Assembly (NCBI GenBank): GCA_017428055.1
Contig: JAFRRN010000032.1
Coordinates: 40,087-104,086, forward strand
Direction: 5' to 3'
From: Prevotella sp.
GTDB lineage: Bacteria > Bacteroidota > Bacteroidia > Bacteroidales > Bacteroidaceae
Length of the DNA stretch: 64,000 nucleotides
Each line of letters starts with the position of its first letter. Positions within the stretch are counted from its first letter, which is position 1. The translations under genes were made by a program, and so were the position numbers. The notes under the pieces were generated by a model. The model was not told the DNA's origin, did no database searches, and was given only the letters and a program-made list of their open reading frames with translations. Below, piece after piece: positions 49,713 to 59,074 of the stretch.

Positions 49713-50459
49713 ATGGATTTGAAAAACAGGAAAAGCATACGCAAGTATGCGGACAAGGACGTGAGCAATGAATTGCTCCACCAACTATTAGAAGAGGCAG
49801 AACATACCCAAACGATGGGCAACCTGCAACTGTATAGCGTCATTATCACTCGCTCAAAGGAGATGAAAGAGCGGCTCGCCCCACTCCACTTCAACCAGCC
49901 GATGGTGGTTGGCGCACCCGTAGTACTGACCTTCTGCGCCGACTTCAGGCGCACCACCGTATGGGCTGACAACCGACAGGCAGACCCGGGCTATGACAAC
50001 TTTCTCTCATTCATCAACGCAGCATCCGACACATTATTATATTGCCAGACATTCTGCAACCTCGCAGAGGCAGCGGGATTAGGGCTTTGCTACCTCGGCA
50101 CCACAGTCTACATGCCCATGCAAATCATCGAGACGTTGCAATTGCCCAAGCTTGTATTCCCCATTGCCACCATCACGCTCGGCTGGCCAGACGAAGACCC
50201 CGCCATGTCCGACCGCCTTCCCCTCCGTGGCATCATCCATGAGGAGACCTACCACGACTACACTCCCGCCGACATCGATGACATCTATGCTGAAAAAGAA
50301 TCCTTGGAAGAGAACAAGTATTTCGTGGAAATCAACCACAAGCAAACCCTCGCACAAGTGTTCACCGACTGCCGATACACACGCCGTGACAACGAGGCGA
50401 TGAGCAAGAGCCTCTTGGATGCCCTCAAGCACCAAGGCTTCCTCCCTTTAACGCCATAA
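49713..50459 (+). CDS. Nitroreductase-family FMN oxidoreductase
   Basis: This is a 248-residue cytoplasmic flavoprotein. The start at 49713 is one base after the PL9 stop, and longer readings overlap the PL9 frame. The opening NRKSIRKYADKDVSNELLHQ is the nitroreductase FMN-binding motif, and AEAAGLGLCYLGTTV with the later PIATITLGWPDEDP matches the NfsA/FRP-like group. It probably reduces quinones or nitro compounds with NAD(P)H. Tight linkage to a lyase gene is odd and may be incidental. It is followed by a hairpin terminator. Confidence 0.9.
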   Translation: MDLKNRKSIRKYADKDVSNELLHQLLEEAEHTQTMGNLQLYSVIITRSKEMKERLAPLHFNQPMVVGAPVVLTFCADFRRTTVWADNRQADPGYDNFLSFINAASDTLLYCQTFCNLAEAAGLGLCYLGTTVYMPMQIIETLQLPKLVFPIATITLGWPDEDPAMSDRLPLRGIIHEETYHDYTPADIDDIYAEKESLEENKYFVEINHKQTLAQVFTDCRYTRRDNEAMSKSLLDALKHQGFLPLTP

Positions 50460-50502
50460 GCCCCGTTTGGAAAGGGACAAAAACCACATTAGGCTCAAAT
50501 AA

Positions 50503-50539
50503 AGACGGGAGGGAATGCGTGGCATTTTCCCTCCCGTCT
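50503..50539. terminator. Bidirectional terminator between nitroreductase and clc genes
   Basis: A 13-bp perfect stem (AGACGGGAGGGAA / TTCCCTCCCGTCT) with an 11-base loop. The minus-strand side ends in TTTATTTG. Confidence 0.88.
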
Positions 50540-50624
50540 ATAGATATTTGCCTAAAATGGCAGTAACGACCTGTACAACATCACTGACATTCACCGTTCC
50601 ATCCTTGTTCACGTCATACTGAAG
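50538..50624 (-). pseudogene. Dockerin-like C-terminal remnant
   Basis: The minus strand reads YDVNKDGTVNVSDVVQVVTA, then ILGKYL and a stop. This is the calcium-loop helix found at the C-terminus of many secreted Prevotella glycan enzymes (DVNKDG.V.V.D). It has no start codon or upstream domain and lies directly downstream of the clc stop in another frame. It is therefore the leftover tail of a lost gene, whose end now overlaps the terminator stem. Confidence 0.75.
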
Positions 50625-50647
50625 TGTTAGCACGTGCGACAAACAAT

Positions 50648-52447
50648 TCACTCGGCAGACAAATCGGCCACCATCTTGCGATACATGCTATATATCCTTG
50701 AGCGCAAGACGTACCCCACGAGGTAGCTGTTCACATCCACCACGGGCAACACATTGGCATGTGTCTCCTCAAACTTCCGCATGACATCTTCCATCGGGTC
50801 GTTGACCCTCAGCGTGGCAGCCACGGGTGTCATCAACTGATCCACTTTTAACTTCTGGTAAAGTTCGGTGCGAAAGATGACATGCCTTACCTTGGTGATG
50901 TCTACCTCTCCCAACAGCGTTCCTGCCTCATCCAATACGGGAATGAAATTGGCATGGCTCTGGCTGATGACATGCACGAGCCGCCCCATGGGCATTTCGG
51001 GACTCACTGCGGCATGGTCGCGCTCCACCACGCTGTCGAGGCTCATCAATGTGAGTGCAGAATGGTCTGTATGATGGGTTATCAGTTTTCCCTCCCTCGC
51101 TAATCGCATGGCATAGATGCTATGCGGTTCGAAGATACTGATGGTAACAACCGAACTCACAGCCACGATAATCAACGGGATGAGGAGTTGGTAACCGCCC
51201 GTAATCTCGGCAATGAGGAAGATGCCCGTCAACGGGGCGTGCATCACCCCTGCCATCACGCCGCCCATACCGAGCAGGGTGAAGTTTTTTTCAGGCACAT
51301 ACACCCCTATCTGGTGAAGATTCCACAGGCGGGAGAACAGAAACCCGCCAAATCCGCCGATAAACAATGAGGGTGCGAACGTACCGCCACATCCCCCGCC
51401 CCCATTGGTAGCAGACGTGGCAAACACCTTGGTCAGCAACACCAATGCCACATAGAGAATCAGCTTGTCGCTGCCGTAAAACATGGAGTTGTTGAGGATG
51501 ACATTCCAATCCGCCTCCGTCTTTCCATTCAAGAGGATGTTAAGGGCAGAATATCCCTCGCCATATAACGAGGGGAAGAAGAATATCAACGAACTGAGAA
51601 TCAATCCGCCCAAGAGCAACTTGCCATAACGATGGTCGTTCATCTTGGCAAAAACCCCTTCGCAAGCATTCATCATACGGATGAAATACCAACTGACCAG
51701 TCCGCAAAAGATACCTAACATGATACATGCGGGTACTCGTTCCACACGCCAAGCCTCATCCAAATGGAAAGAGAAGAGCGCATCCGTCCCCACGAAGAAA
51801 TACGTAAAGCAGGTAGCTGTCACACTCGCCGTCAGGATTGGTAGCAACGATGCCATCGTCAAGTCAACCATCAGCACCTCAAACGTGAATACCAAGCCCG
51901 CTATCGGTGCCTTGAAGATTCCCGCGATGGCGCCTGCCGCGCCACATCCCACCAGCAGCATGAGCATCTTATTGTCCAACTTGAAAAATTTCCCAAGGTT
52001 GGAACCAATGGCAGAGCCTGTCAACACAATCGGCGCCTCCGCTCCCACCGACCCACCGAAACCGATGGTGATGGCAGAAGCGATGACCGACGACCAACAA
52101 TTATGGCTGTCTAATCTCGACTGCTTGGAGGAGATGGCATAGAGAATGCGTGTGATGCCGTGCGAGATGTTGTCTCTCACAACATATTTCACAAACAACG
52201 ACGTGAGGTAAATACCGACAACGGGAAACACCAAGTATAACCAGTTGGCTGAGGCAATGTTGAATCCTGCCGTCAGCAACATTTGTATCTCCCTGATAAG
52301 CCAGTGCAAGACGAAAGCGGCAATCGACGCGAAGAGGCCGATGAAGAATGCCAGCACAAGCGTGAACTGCTTATCATTCACGTACTGCCTGACCCATTCC
52401 ATCACCTTGACGGCTCTCGATGCCCCTTGTTCACTCCCTGTCTCCAT
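50648..52447 (-). CDS. ClC-type chloride channel/antiporter with CBS domains
   Basis: This is a 599-residue inner-membrane protein. About 10 membrane helices carry the ClC signature segments GFGGSVGAEAPIVLTGSAIG (gating Glu137 in GAEAP) and GGGCGGTFAPSLFIGG. The C-terminal 140 residues form a CBS pair (VISQSHANFIPVLDEAGTLL ... THANVLPVVDVNSYLVGYVL), which often binds adenine nucleotides. Retention of the gating Glu fits a Cl-/H+ exchanger better than a pure channel. It is the last gene of the minus-strand operon, 17 bases after tsaC. Confidence 0.93.
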   Translation of the reverse strand: METGSEQGASRAVKVMEWVRQYVNDKQFTLVLAFFIGLFASIAAFVLHWLIREIQMLLTAGFNIASANWLYLVFPVVGIYLTSLFVKYVVRDNISHGITRILYAISSKQSRLDSHNCWSSVIASAITIGFGGSVGAEAPIVLTGSAIGSNLGKFFKLDNKMLMLLVGCGAAGAIAGIFKAPIAGLVFTFEVLMVDLTMASLLPILTASVTATCFTYFFVGTDALFSFHLDEAWRVERVPACIMLGIFCGLVSWYFIRMMNACEGVFAKMNDHRYGKLLLGGLILSSLIFFFPSLYGEGYSALNILLNGKTEADWNVILNNSMFYGSDKLILYVALVLLTKVFATSATNGGGGCGGTFAPSLFIGGFGGFLFSRLWNLHQIGVYVPEKNFTLLGMGGVMAGVMHAPLTGIFLIAEITGGYQLLIPLIIVAVSSVVTISIFEPHSIYAMRLAREGKLITHHTDHSALTLMSLDSVVERDHAAVSPEMPMGRLVHVISQSHANFIPVLDEAGTLLGEVDITKVRHVIFRTELYQKLKVDQLMTPVAATLRVNDPMEDVMRKFEETHANVLPVVDVNSYLVGYVLRSRIYSMYRKMVADLSAE

Positions 52448-52464
52448 GTCTCCTTGCCTGTCTA

Positions 52465-53034
52465 TTACCTGCGGATGATTTGCACCTCGCCGTTTCCGCC
52501 TATCTTGATGATCTTGCTCGGTTGGTGCGGTTTGTGCTCATTTCTTCGCGACCAACACACATAGTCTACGCTGGCAAGGATTTCCTCACTGATGTCGCGG
52601 AAGTTTTGGGGCGCGGCCTCGCCACTCACGTTGGCGCTGGTGCTGACGATGGGCTTCTGGAACCGATAGCATAGTTCCTTGGAAAAAGCCTCTTTGGTGA
52701 TACGCATGGCAATGCTCCCATCCTCTGCGATGAGGTTAGGAGCCAAGTTCACGGCATGGTCTAACACTACGGTAAGGGGTTTGTCCGCCAGTTCCATCAC
52801 ATCCCAAGCCACGTTTGGCACGTCCATCACGTATCTCTGCAACCGTGCCTCGCTATCCACGAGGCAGATCAGGGCCTTAGAGTCGTCCCGTTTCTTGATG
52901 TCAAATACTCTCGCCACCGCCTCGGCATTCGTGGCATCACACCCGATGCCCCAGATAGTGTCAGTGGGATAGAGGATGACCCCACCTTTTCGCATCACCG
53001 CGACGGCGTTCCTAATATCTTCTTCTACTTTCAT
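52465..53034 (-). CDS. tsaC: L-threonylcarbamoyladenylate synthase (TsaC/Sua5 type)
   Basis: This is a 189-residue YrdC-fold enzyme that makes threonylcarbamoyl-AMP for the t6A37 tRNA modification. The hallmarks are GGVILYPTDTIWGIGCDATN, the KKRDDSKALICLV Lys/Arg cluster and PIVSTSANVSGEAAPQ. The size fits the short TsaC form without the Sua5 C-terminal domain. It overlaps the DUF4836 gene by four bases (53031-53034). Confidence 0.93.
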   Translation of the reverse strand: MKVEEDIRNAVAVMRKGGVILYPTDTIWGIGCDATNAEAVARVFDIKKRDDSKALICLVDSEARLQRYVMDVPNVAWDVMELADKPLTVVLDHAVNLAPNLIAEDGSIAMRITKEAFSKELCYRFQKPIVSTSANVSGEAAPQNFRDISEEILASVDYVCWSRRNEHKPHQPSKIIKIGGNGEVQIIRR

Positions 53035-54155
53035 ATTAATCCTTTCAATAGTTTCATGTTGACAAGTAATACCATTTTCTTTCCCAATAACTTCTTTCGC
53101 AAGTCATCAGGCTGTGCTTTCGTATCGGGAACGAAAGTTGACGTGGCAACCTTGCCTTCCCATTGGCGAAGTACCTTCCCGTCAGAATAACACACTTTGG
53201 GCGGTTGTTCGTTGGCTGCTGGCACCACCAAGCAAAAGTCTCCATCCACGCTTCTCACGATTGAATCCATGTCTACCTCGGTATTCATGCCAGCCAACAA
53301 TGCCTGGAATGCCCGATTCTCACGCATGAGAGGCAACAAGCTCTCTCCTTTCACGTTGACAAACAACCCGCCCAATGCCTCGGAAGATAAAGCCGACACC
53401 AACTGTCCCTCAATGGGACGGTAAACTCGCGCTGCTTCTTTCAACGCCGCATCTATACGTTGGTTGAACGAAAACGCTTCGCTATCCATCACCAAGACAT
53501 CCCCCACGACACCCATACGGGCAGACACACAAACCTGTGAGGGGGCGGTATCTTTGGGTGTACCCAGCATAAACGGCAACATCAACCTCTCTGGCAAGGC
53601 ATCGACACGCGCCACCATCTTCATCGGGCTATCGATGGAGTCCAGTTTCTGGTAAAGACGTGAAGTGGAAATGCCACTATTCCCATCATTCGACAAGCAT
53701 TTAGCCATCTTCCGCCGCATGTCTGGGTAGCTGGCACTGACGATGGGGCCCATCACTAAAAGAGTCTCATCGCTGAAGCCCACTGCCCATCGACCGTCGA
53801 GAAGGGTGAATTGAAACCCTCGAAAAGACTGAAGAGGTTGGTTGCCTCCTACTTCTTCAATAGCCTTTTCCAAATCCTGCTGGCTCCCTATCCTCGCACA
53901 AAGTCCCATGTTTCCGTTTTCCGTCTCAAAGAGATAGACGGGGCAAGACACATCAACTCCCAAGGTTTTGACATCGGCGACATGGAGAATCGCTTTCAAC
54001 AACGTCCCTCCACCAATACCATTCATCCTGCCCATGTCCATCGACATGATGGCAATGCTGTTTGGGGGGATAGAATTGACATAGTCTCCCTTGGAACAGG
54101 AGGTGAGCCAAACGCCCAGCACGATGGTAAAAAGATAATTAAATGTCCTCATCAC
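53031..54155 (-). CDS. DUF4836-like lipoprotein
   Basis: This is a 374-residue exported lipoprotein (leader MMRTFNYLFTIVLGVWLTSC). The segments SIPPNSIAIMSMDMGRM, the central FTLLDGRWAVGFSDETLLVM and SVDGDFCLVVP resemble the Bacteroidetes DUF4836 family, a periplasmic or surface group of unknown function. It overlaps rsmE upstream and tsaC downstream by four bases each, so it is firmly embedded in an RNA-modification operon. The second Met (54152) is an equally good start. Confidence 0.72.
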   Translation of the reverse strand: MMRTFNYLFTIVLGVWLTSCSKGDYVNSIPPNSIAIMSMDMGRMNGIGGGTLLKAILHVADVKTLGVDVSCPVYLFETENGNMGLCARIGSQQDLEKAIEEVGGNQPLQSFRGFQFTLLDGRWAVGFSDETLLVMGPIVSASYPDMRRKMAKCLSNDGNSGISTSRLYQKLDSIDSPMKMVARVDALPERLMLPFMLGTPKDTAPSQVCVSARMGVVGDVLVMDSEAFSFNQRIDAALKEAARVYRPIEGQLVSALSSEALGGLFVNVKGESLLPLMRENRAFQALLAGMNTEVDMDSIVRSVDGDFCLVVPAANEQPPKVCYSDGKVLRQWEGKVATSTFVPDTKAQPDDLRKKLLGKKMVLLVNMKLLKGLI

Positions 54156-54877
54156 ATTCTTCTTAATGCCAGTTGTGCCATCATCACGGAGGTAAGCCCT
54201 GCCGTCTCCGTGCGCAACCGACTGTTTCCTAATGATATGGATTGATAGCCCTCGCTTATGGCAAGCCTCACCTCATCTATGGAGAAGTCGCCCTCGGGGC
54301 CAACCATCACCGTAACATCATGGTTTCCTTTGTCATTGAGGAGGTCGCTAAACAAGTCTCCACGCTCTATCTCCCCATAGCAATGGGCAATGTATTTCTT
54401 TCCCTCACAGGGCATCTTCACGAAATCCGCAAATGGCATCATCGGACTCACCACGGGAATCCAAGGCTTACGGCTTTGCTTCATGGCTGCCACCACGATT
54501 TTCTCTATACGGTCAATGCGCAATGTCCTACGTTCCGAAAAGCGACAATCAAGGAATGTAATCTCGTCGAACCCCACCTCTGTAGCCTTTTCCACCATCC
54601 ATTCCATACGGTCTATCATCTTGGTGGGAGCTATCGCAAGGTGGATTCGCCCGTGCCAACTCTTCTCTTGTGGCATCGTCTCCTTGATTTCATACAGGCA
54701 TTTCTTAAGAGTCGCTAACGTGACCCCTGCCCGATAGAATGTCCCCTTCCCATCCATCAAGAACAACTCGTCGCCTTCCCGAAGCCGCAACACACGTGTG
54801 GCATGGGTAGCCTCGTCAGGTGGCAGTTCCGTCTGGTCTGCGGCATTGGGAACATAGAAATATCGTATCTCCTTCAT
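54152..54877 (-). CDS. rsmE: 16S rRNA (uracil-1498-N3)-methyltransferase
   Basis: This is a 241-residue SPOUT-class methyltransferase. The N-terminal PUA-like part (ATHATRVLRLREGDELFLMD) precedes the knotted domain with MVGPEGDFSIDEV and ISLGNSRLRTETAGLTSVMM, the SAM-binding signature of RsmE. Length is normal. It overlaps the next gene by four bases and starts directly after the DUF151 stop. Confidence 0.95.
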   Translation of the reverse strand: MKEIRYFYVPNAADQTELPPDEATHATRVLRLREGDELFLMDGKGTFYRAGVTLATLKKCLYEIKETMPQEKSWHGRIHLAIAPTKMIDRMEWMVEKATEVGFDEITFLDCRFSERRTLRIDRIEKIVVAAMKQSRKPWIPVVSPMMPFADFVKMPCEGKKYIAHCYGEIERGDLFSDLLNDKGNHDVTVMVGPEGDFSIDEVRLAISEGYQSISLGNSRLRTETAGLTSVMMAQLALRRM

Positions 54878-55423
54878 CTACCTTTGTTTTCTGCGAAGTA
54901 TCTCATCTCGCAAATGCGAAGCAAGTTCATAGTTCTCGTTTAGTACGGCTTTGTCGAGTGCCTCTTTCAACATATTATCGCTAAGGGCATTCAAGGGCAT
55001 TGCCACTCCTGTAGCCTCACGAACAAAAGGTACGCTCTGCCTCATCATCAACCTCTCCTCTATGAAGAGGGGAACCTTGCCGATGTGGGACAACAACACC
55101 GCGTCGCAAGCACGGATGGAAATAGGTTCCAGCGTCTCCGTGTTGTAAAGGATGGCACGATAAAGCTCGTCTATCAAGTCATTGATGAGAATCTCGAAAT
55201 GTAGGTCTGTCTGTGAAGAAATCACCTGCCATAGCACCTCGGGCAACATGAGGTTTCTCACAGCCATCCGAGACAACCGTAAATCAAACTGACGCAACAT
55301 CTCCTCCTCGCAGGGAATCGTCAATTGCCGTTGCTCCTCCTTGTCAACCAAGATAAGCAAACCCATCTTTTCTTCCCCGACGATTTGCGAGATGCCTTGA
55401 AAGAACAAAGGTATCTTGTTCAT
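54878..55423 (-). CDS. Bifunctional nuclease (DUF151/BFN) domain protein with UVR-like tail
   Basis: This is a 181-residue protein. The start at 55423 overlaps the transporter stop (ATGA); upstream codons belong to that gene. The DUF151 core (QFDLRLSRMAVRNLMLPEVL; IRACDAVLLSHIGKVPLFIE) is followed by a short UvrB/C-like motif (DNMLKEALDKAVLNENYELA). Related domains show DNase/RNase activity in plants and Thermotoga structures; the bacterial role is unclear. Confidence 0.88.
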   Translation of the reverse strand: MNKIPLFFQGISQIVGEEKMGLLILVDKEEQRQLTIPCEEEMLRQFDLRLSRMAVRNLMLPEVLWQVISSQTDLHFEILINDLIDELYRAILYNTETLEPISIRACDAVLLSHIGKVPLFIEERLMMRQSVPFVREATGVAMPLNALSDNMLKEALDKAVLNENYELASHLRDEILRRKQR

Positions 55424-56745
55424 GCTTGGGCTTCCTCTTTCTTCGTATGGAACACCAAGGCAAAGAGAACGCCTACCACCAAGGCAAACCCTGCAAAGAT
55501 GAACCAACAAGTCTGCCAGTCACCCAATAGGTAATCGCCTTGCCACTTGCAATAATGATTGACAATCTCACCCGCCGCGAGCGTTCCCACCGTGGCACCT
55601 ATGCCGTTGGTCATCATCATGAACAAGCCTTGGGCAGAAGCCTTGATGCTCGGCTCGCATTCCTGGTCCACAAAGATGCCTCCCGACACGTTGAAGAAGT
55701 CGAAAGCCACTCCATAGACGATGCACGAAAGGATGAAAAGCAACACCCCTGGCATGGCGGGGTTGCCTACCCCGAATAATCCAAAGCGGAACACCCACGC
55801 AAACATCGACATGAGCATCACCACCTTGATGCCGTAACGCTTCAAGAAGAACGGGATCATCAAGATGCAGAGAGCCTCGCTAATCTGTGAAATCGATGTC
55901 AGCAAGGTGGCATTATTGGCGGCAAAGGAAGAGGCTATCGCGGCATCGGCACTACCCTTGAAACTAGTGATGAACGGTCCGGCGTAGCCATTGGTCACTT
56001 GTAGGCACATTCCCAGCAAAGCCGAGAAGATGAAGAACAGAGCCATCCTCTTCGTCTTGAATAACTTGAAAGCGTTCAGGCCAAGAGCCTCCACCAGCGA
56101 TGTCTTCGATTGCTTTTGCCCTAACTTGCATTCGGGCAGCGTGAAGCAATAGGCACAAAGCACAAGGCTCAATAACCCCGACACGAAGAACTGCATATAA
56201 GTGTACTGGAACTTGTGTGCGTTCTCTGCCAAGGTGAACGAGAACGAGCCGTTTTCCCATACTGCACAATTGACAAACCACATGGTAGCAATGAAACCAA
56301 CTGTCCCCAACACACGGATGGGCGGGAAGTCTTTCACCGTATCCATCCCATTGTTCTTCAAGATGGTGAAAGCCGTGGTGTTGGCCAAGGCTATCGTAGG
56401 CATGAAGAATGCCACACTGAGCGTATACAAAGCGATGAACAGCGACTTGTTGGGCAACTCGTTGCCAAAGCCCGCCTGCACTCCCAGCCACCAACAACCC
56501 AGCATAAAGATGCCTGCCGCTAAATGACAAAGTCCCAATAGACGTTGTGGCTGTATATACTTGTCGGCGACAATCCCCATGAGCGTGGGCATGAAAATCG
56601 ATACTATACCCTGAATGGCATAAAACCAGGCAATCTGTTCACCCAGCCCTGCCTTTCCAAGATAATTACCCATACATGTCAGATAAGCTCCCCATACGGC
56701 AAACTCCAAGAAGTTCATTAATGCCAATCGTACTTTCAAACCCAT
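55420..56745 (-). CDS. MFS nucleoside permease (NupG/XapB-like)
   Basis: This is a 441-residue inner-membrane transporter with 12 predicted helices. The opening MGLKVRLALMNFLEFAVWGA and the segment YAIQGIVSIFMPTLMGIVAD are characteristic of the nucleoside:H+ symporter family found in Bacteroidetes. SASAQGLFMMMTNGIGATVG-like motifs recur in the C-terminal half (here KASAQGLFMMMTNGIGATVG). It heads the six-gene minus-strand operon and has its own promoter -7 box at 56799-56792. Confidence 0.9.
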   Translation of the reverse strand: MGLKVRLALMNFLEFAVWGAYLTCMGNYLGKAGLGEQIAWFYAIQGIVSIFMPTLMGIVADKYIQPQRLLGLCHLAAGIFMLGCWWLGVQAGFGNELPNKSLFIALYTLSVAFFMPTIALANTTAFTILKNNGMDTVKDFPPIRVLGTVGFIATMWFVNCAVWENGSFSFTLAENAHKFQYTYMQFFVSGLLSLVLCAYCFTLPECKLGQKQSKTSLVEALGLNAFKLFKTKRMALFFIFSALLGMCLQVTNGYAGPFITSFKGSADAAIASSFAANNATLLTSISQISEALCILMIPFFLKRYGIKVVMLMSMFAWVFRFGLFGVGNPAMPGVLLFILSCIVYGVAFDFFNVSGGIFVDQECEPSIKASAQGLFMMMTNGIGATVGTLAAGEIVNHYCKWQGDYLLGDWQTCWFIFAGFALVVGVLFALVFHTKKEEAQA

Positions 56746-56791
56746 ATCGTTTATATTTATTAATTGTTAGTTTCTGAAACATAAATCGTTG

Positions 56792-56799
56792 CAAATATA
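56792..56799 (-). promoter_or_regulatory. Promoter -7 box of the nupG-like to clc operon
   Basis: The minus strand reads TATATTTG, 46 bases before the ATG at 56745. Confidence 0.6.
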
Positions 56800-56915
56800 A
56801 TAAAATTACGATAAACAATTCACAATTGGCATTTCACAATTAACATTACGGCTCATTTTTTTAACAATAGCCATCAAATAATCCTAATTATTCATGTTAA
56901 TTCAGGTTTTTAATG

Positions 56916-56923
56916 TACCTTTG
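56916..56923 (+). promoter_or_regulatory. Promoter -7 box for the PL1 pectate lyase
   Basis: TACCTTTG matches TAnnTTTG, 41 bases before the ATG at 56965. Confidence 0.6.
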
Positions 56924-56964
56924 CAAACACAAACTACTGATTATTCATTGGAAGAAAGTACGAA

Positions 56965-59040
56965 ATGAAAGCAACACTTAATGACATGATGAGAGGAGCA
57001 GGAATGCTCATGTTCACATTACTGATGACCATACCAGCCATCGGACAAGAGAAAGAAAAACAACCCGCTTTCCCCGGGGCAGAGGGTTTCGGACGCTACA
57101 CCACGGGTGGACGGGGCGGAAAAGTTCTCCACGTCACCAACCTCAACGACTCCGGCACGGGCTCCCTGCGATGGGCATTGGGGCAAAGCGGCGCCAAGAC
57201 CATCGTGTTTGATGTGTCGGGAACCATCCACCTCAAGTCAAGCCTCGGCATTCCGTCAAATACCACCGTGGCAGGGCAGACCGCCCCGGGCGACGGTATC
57301 TGCGTGGCAGACTACCCCGTGAGCGTCAGTGGCAACAATGTCATCGTACGTTACATGCGTTTCCGCTTGGGCAATACCAATGTCAAGGTGGACGGGGCGG
57401 ATGGATGGGATGGCTTCGGCGGCATGGACGGTCAGGACATGATGATAGACCACTGCTCCATCAGTTGGAGCATCGACGAGTGCTGCTCGTTCCTCGGCAA
57501 CAAGAACACTACCGTGCAATGGTGCATCATCTCGCAAAGTCTCGTCAACGCCGGCCACTCCAAGGGGGCGCATGGCTACGGCGGTAACTGGGGAGGCAGC
57601 GGCGCATCGTTCCACCACAACCTCATCGCCCACCACACCAGCCGCACGCCGCGCCTCGGTCCGCGTCCCACGACGCAGATGGACGAGCGGATGGACATGC
57701 GCAACAATGTCATCTATAACTTCGGAGGCAATGGATGTTACGGCGGCGAGGGCATGAATGTCAACATCGTAAACAACTATTACAAGCCCGGACCTGGCTC
57801 ACCCACGGGCAATAAGGGTAAGCGCATCGCGGGCATAGGCATCCGCACCACCTCCTACATCACCACTTACCCTGCTTACGCGCCCGCTTGGCATATCTGG
57901 GGCAAGTTCTTCGTGGAAGGAAACACCAACACGAAATATCCCGAAGTGGACAAGGACAACTGGGCAAACGGCATCTACAACCAGATTTCTTCGAGCGATA
58001 ACGACGGCACTTACACCCAAGCCACGAAGGACACGATGAAGTTAACAGAGCCGATTCCCTTTATCCTGACCACTACCCACTCGGCAACAGACGCTTACGA
58101 GCGCGTCCTTGACTTTGCGGGGGCAAGCCTACATCGAGACTCTTACGACGAGCTCATCATTTCCGACACGCGCAACGGCGTAGCCACATACACCGGCAAA
58201 GGATTAAGCAAGGGCTTCATCAACTCACAAGACGACAACAAGCCCGCCGACGCTGGCGACGACTGGAGCGCATGGCCTACATTGACCAGCAAGACCGCCC
58301 CAGCAGATAGTGATGGAGATGGCATTCCCGACACATGGGAGGATTTCAACGACCTCGATTGTGATGACCCAACAGATGCCGCCAAGATAGTCAGCAACGG
58401 TTATACCAACCTTGAGAACTACCTCAACAGCCTTGTGGCAAACATCACCACGAGCCAATTGGAGGGTGGAACGCAGATGGGCGACACCCAGAGCATCGGC
58501 GAGGATGGCGTGGAGGCGATGTATGAGTTGCAGCAGAACACCAGCAATGGCGACTGGACATTCAGCAACGGCTTCTCTATCACGTCGAGCAAGGGTTATG
58601 CCACAGGCAAGAACCTCGGCATCAAATATTCACGCAACACCGTTTATACCATCAACATCCCCGATGGCATCACCATCGCCAAGGTGGCATTTGCCGGATA
58701 TAGCAACGTGGACAACGAGACGGCATACCTCGGTGAGTTGAACGGACAGACCTTCGGTGCAACAGAATATGTGTTCCCCGCACGTACCGACAACACCGAG
58801 GCAACACATACCGTGACCCTTGCCACGCCCGCGACAAAGAAAATCACCTTCACGCCTAAAGGGCAACAGGTGGTTTGGCGCATCTCCCTTTACACCGTCT
58901 CCACATCAGGTGTCAAGCAAGTGGTAGCCATCACGCCCGACAACACACCCGTTATCTATGACTTGCAAGGGCGCAAGGGCGCTGGCGAACCCACCAAAGG
59001 CATTTATATCATCAACGGGAAGAAGGTCGTCAGGTACTAA
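56965..59040 (+). CDS. PL1 family pectate lyase (secreted, multidomain)
   Basis: This is a 691-residue exported protein. The signal peptide (about 1-28) is followed by FPGAEGFGRYTTGGRGGKVL, HVTNLNDSGTGSLRWAL, typical of Bacteroidetes PL1 lyases. The beta-helix has MMIDHCSISWSIDECCSF and SRTPRLGPRPTTQMDERMDM, which hold the calcium and Arg residues. A thrombospondin-3-like calcium loop (DSDGDGIPDTWEDFNDLDCD) separates it from a C-terminal carbohydrate-binding-like region. It ends in a sorting-like tail (VIYDLQGRKGAGEPTKGIYI). It probably degrades homogalacturonan outside the cell. Confidence 0.92.
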   Translation: MKATLNDMMRGAGMLMFTLLMTIPAIGQEKEKQPAFPGAEGFGRYTTGGRGGKVLHVTNLNDSGTGSLRWALGQSGAKTIVFDVSGTIHLKSSLGIPSNTTVAGQTAPGDGICVADYPVSVSGNNVIVRYMRFRLGNTNVKVDGADGWDGFGGMDGQDMMIDHCSISWSIDECCSFLGNKNTTVQWCIISQSLVNAGHSKGAHGYGGNWGGSGASFHHNLIAHHTSRTPRLGPRPTTQMDERMDMRNNVIYNFGGNGCYGGEGMNVNIVNNYYKPGPGSPTGNKGKRIAGIGIRTTSYITTYPAYAPAWHIWGKFFVEGNTNTKYPEVDKDNWANGIYNQISSSDNDGTYTQATKDTMKLTEPIPFILTTTHSATDAYERVLDFAGASLHRDSYDELIISDTRNGVATYTGKGLSKGFINSQDDNKPADAGDDWSAWPTLTSKTAPADSDGDGIPDTWEDFNDLDCDDPTDAAKIVSNGYTNLENYLNSLVANITTSQLEGGTQMGDTQSIGEDGVEAMYELQQNTSNGDWTFSNGFSITSSKGYATGKNLGIKYSRNTVYTINIPDGITIAKVAFAGYSNVDNETAYLGELNGQTFGATEYVFPARTDNTEATHTVTLATPATKKITFTPKGQQVVWRISLYTVSTSGVKQVVAITPDNTPVIYDLQGRKGAGEPTKGIYIINGKKVVRY

Positions 59041-59074
59041 ACGGCGAAGACTACACCATTGCCTGGCATCCCTA

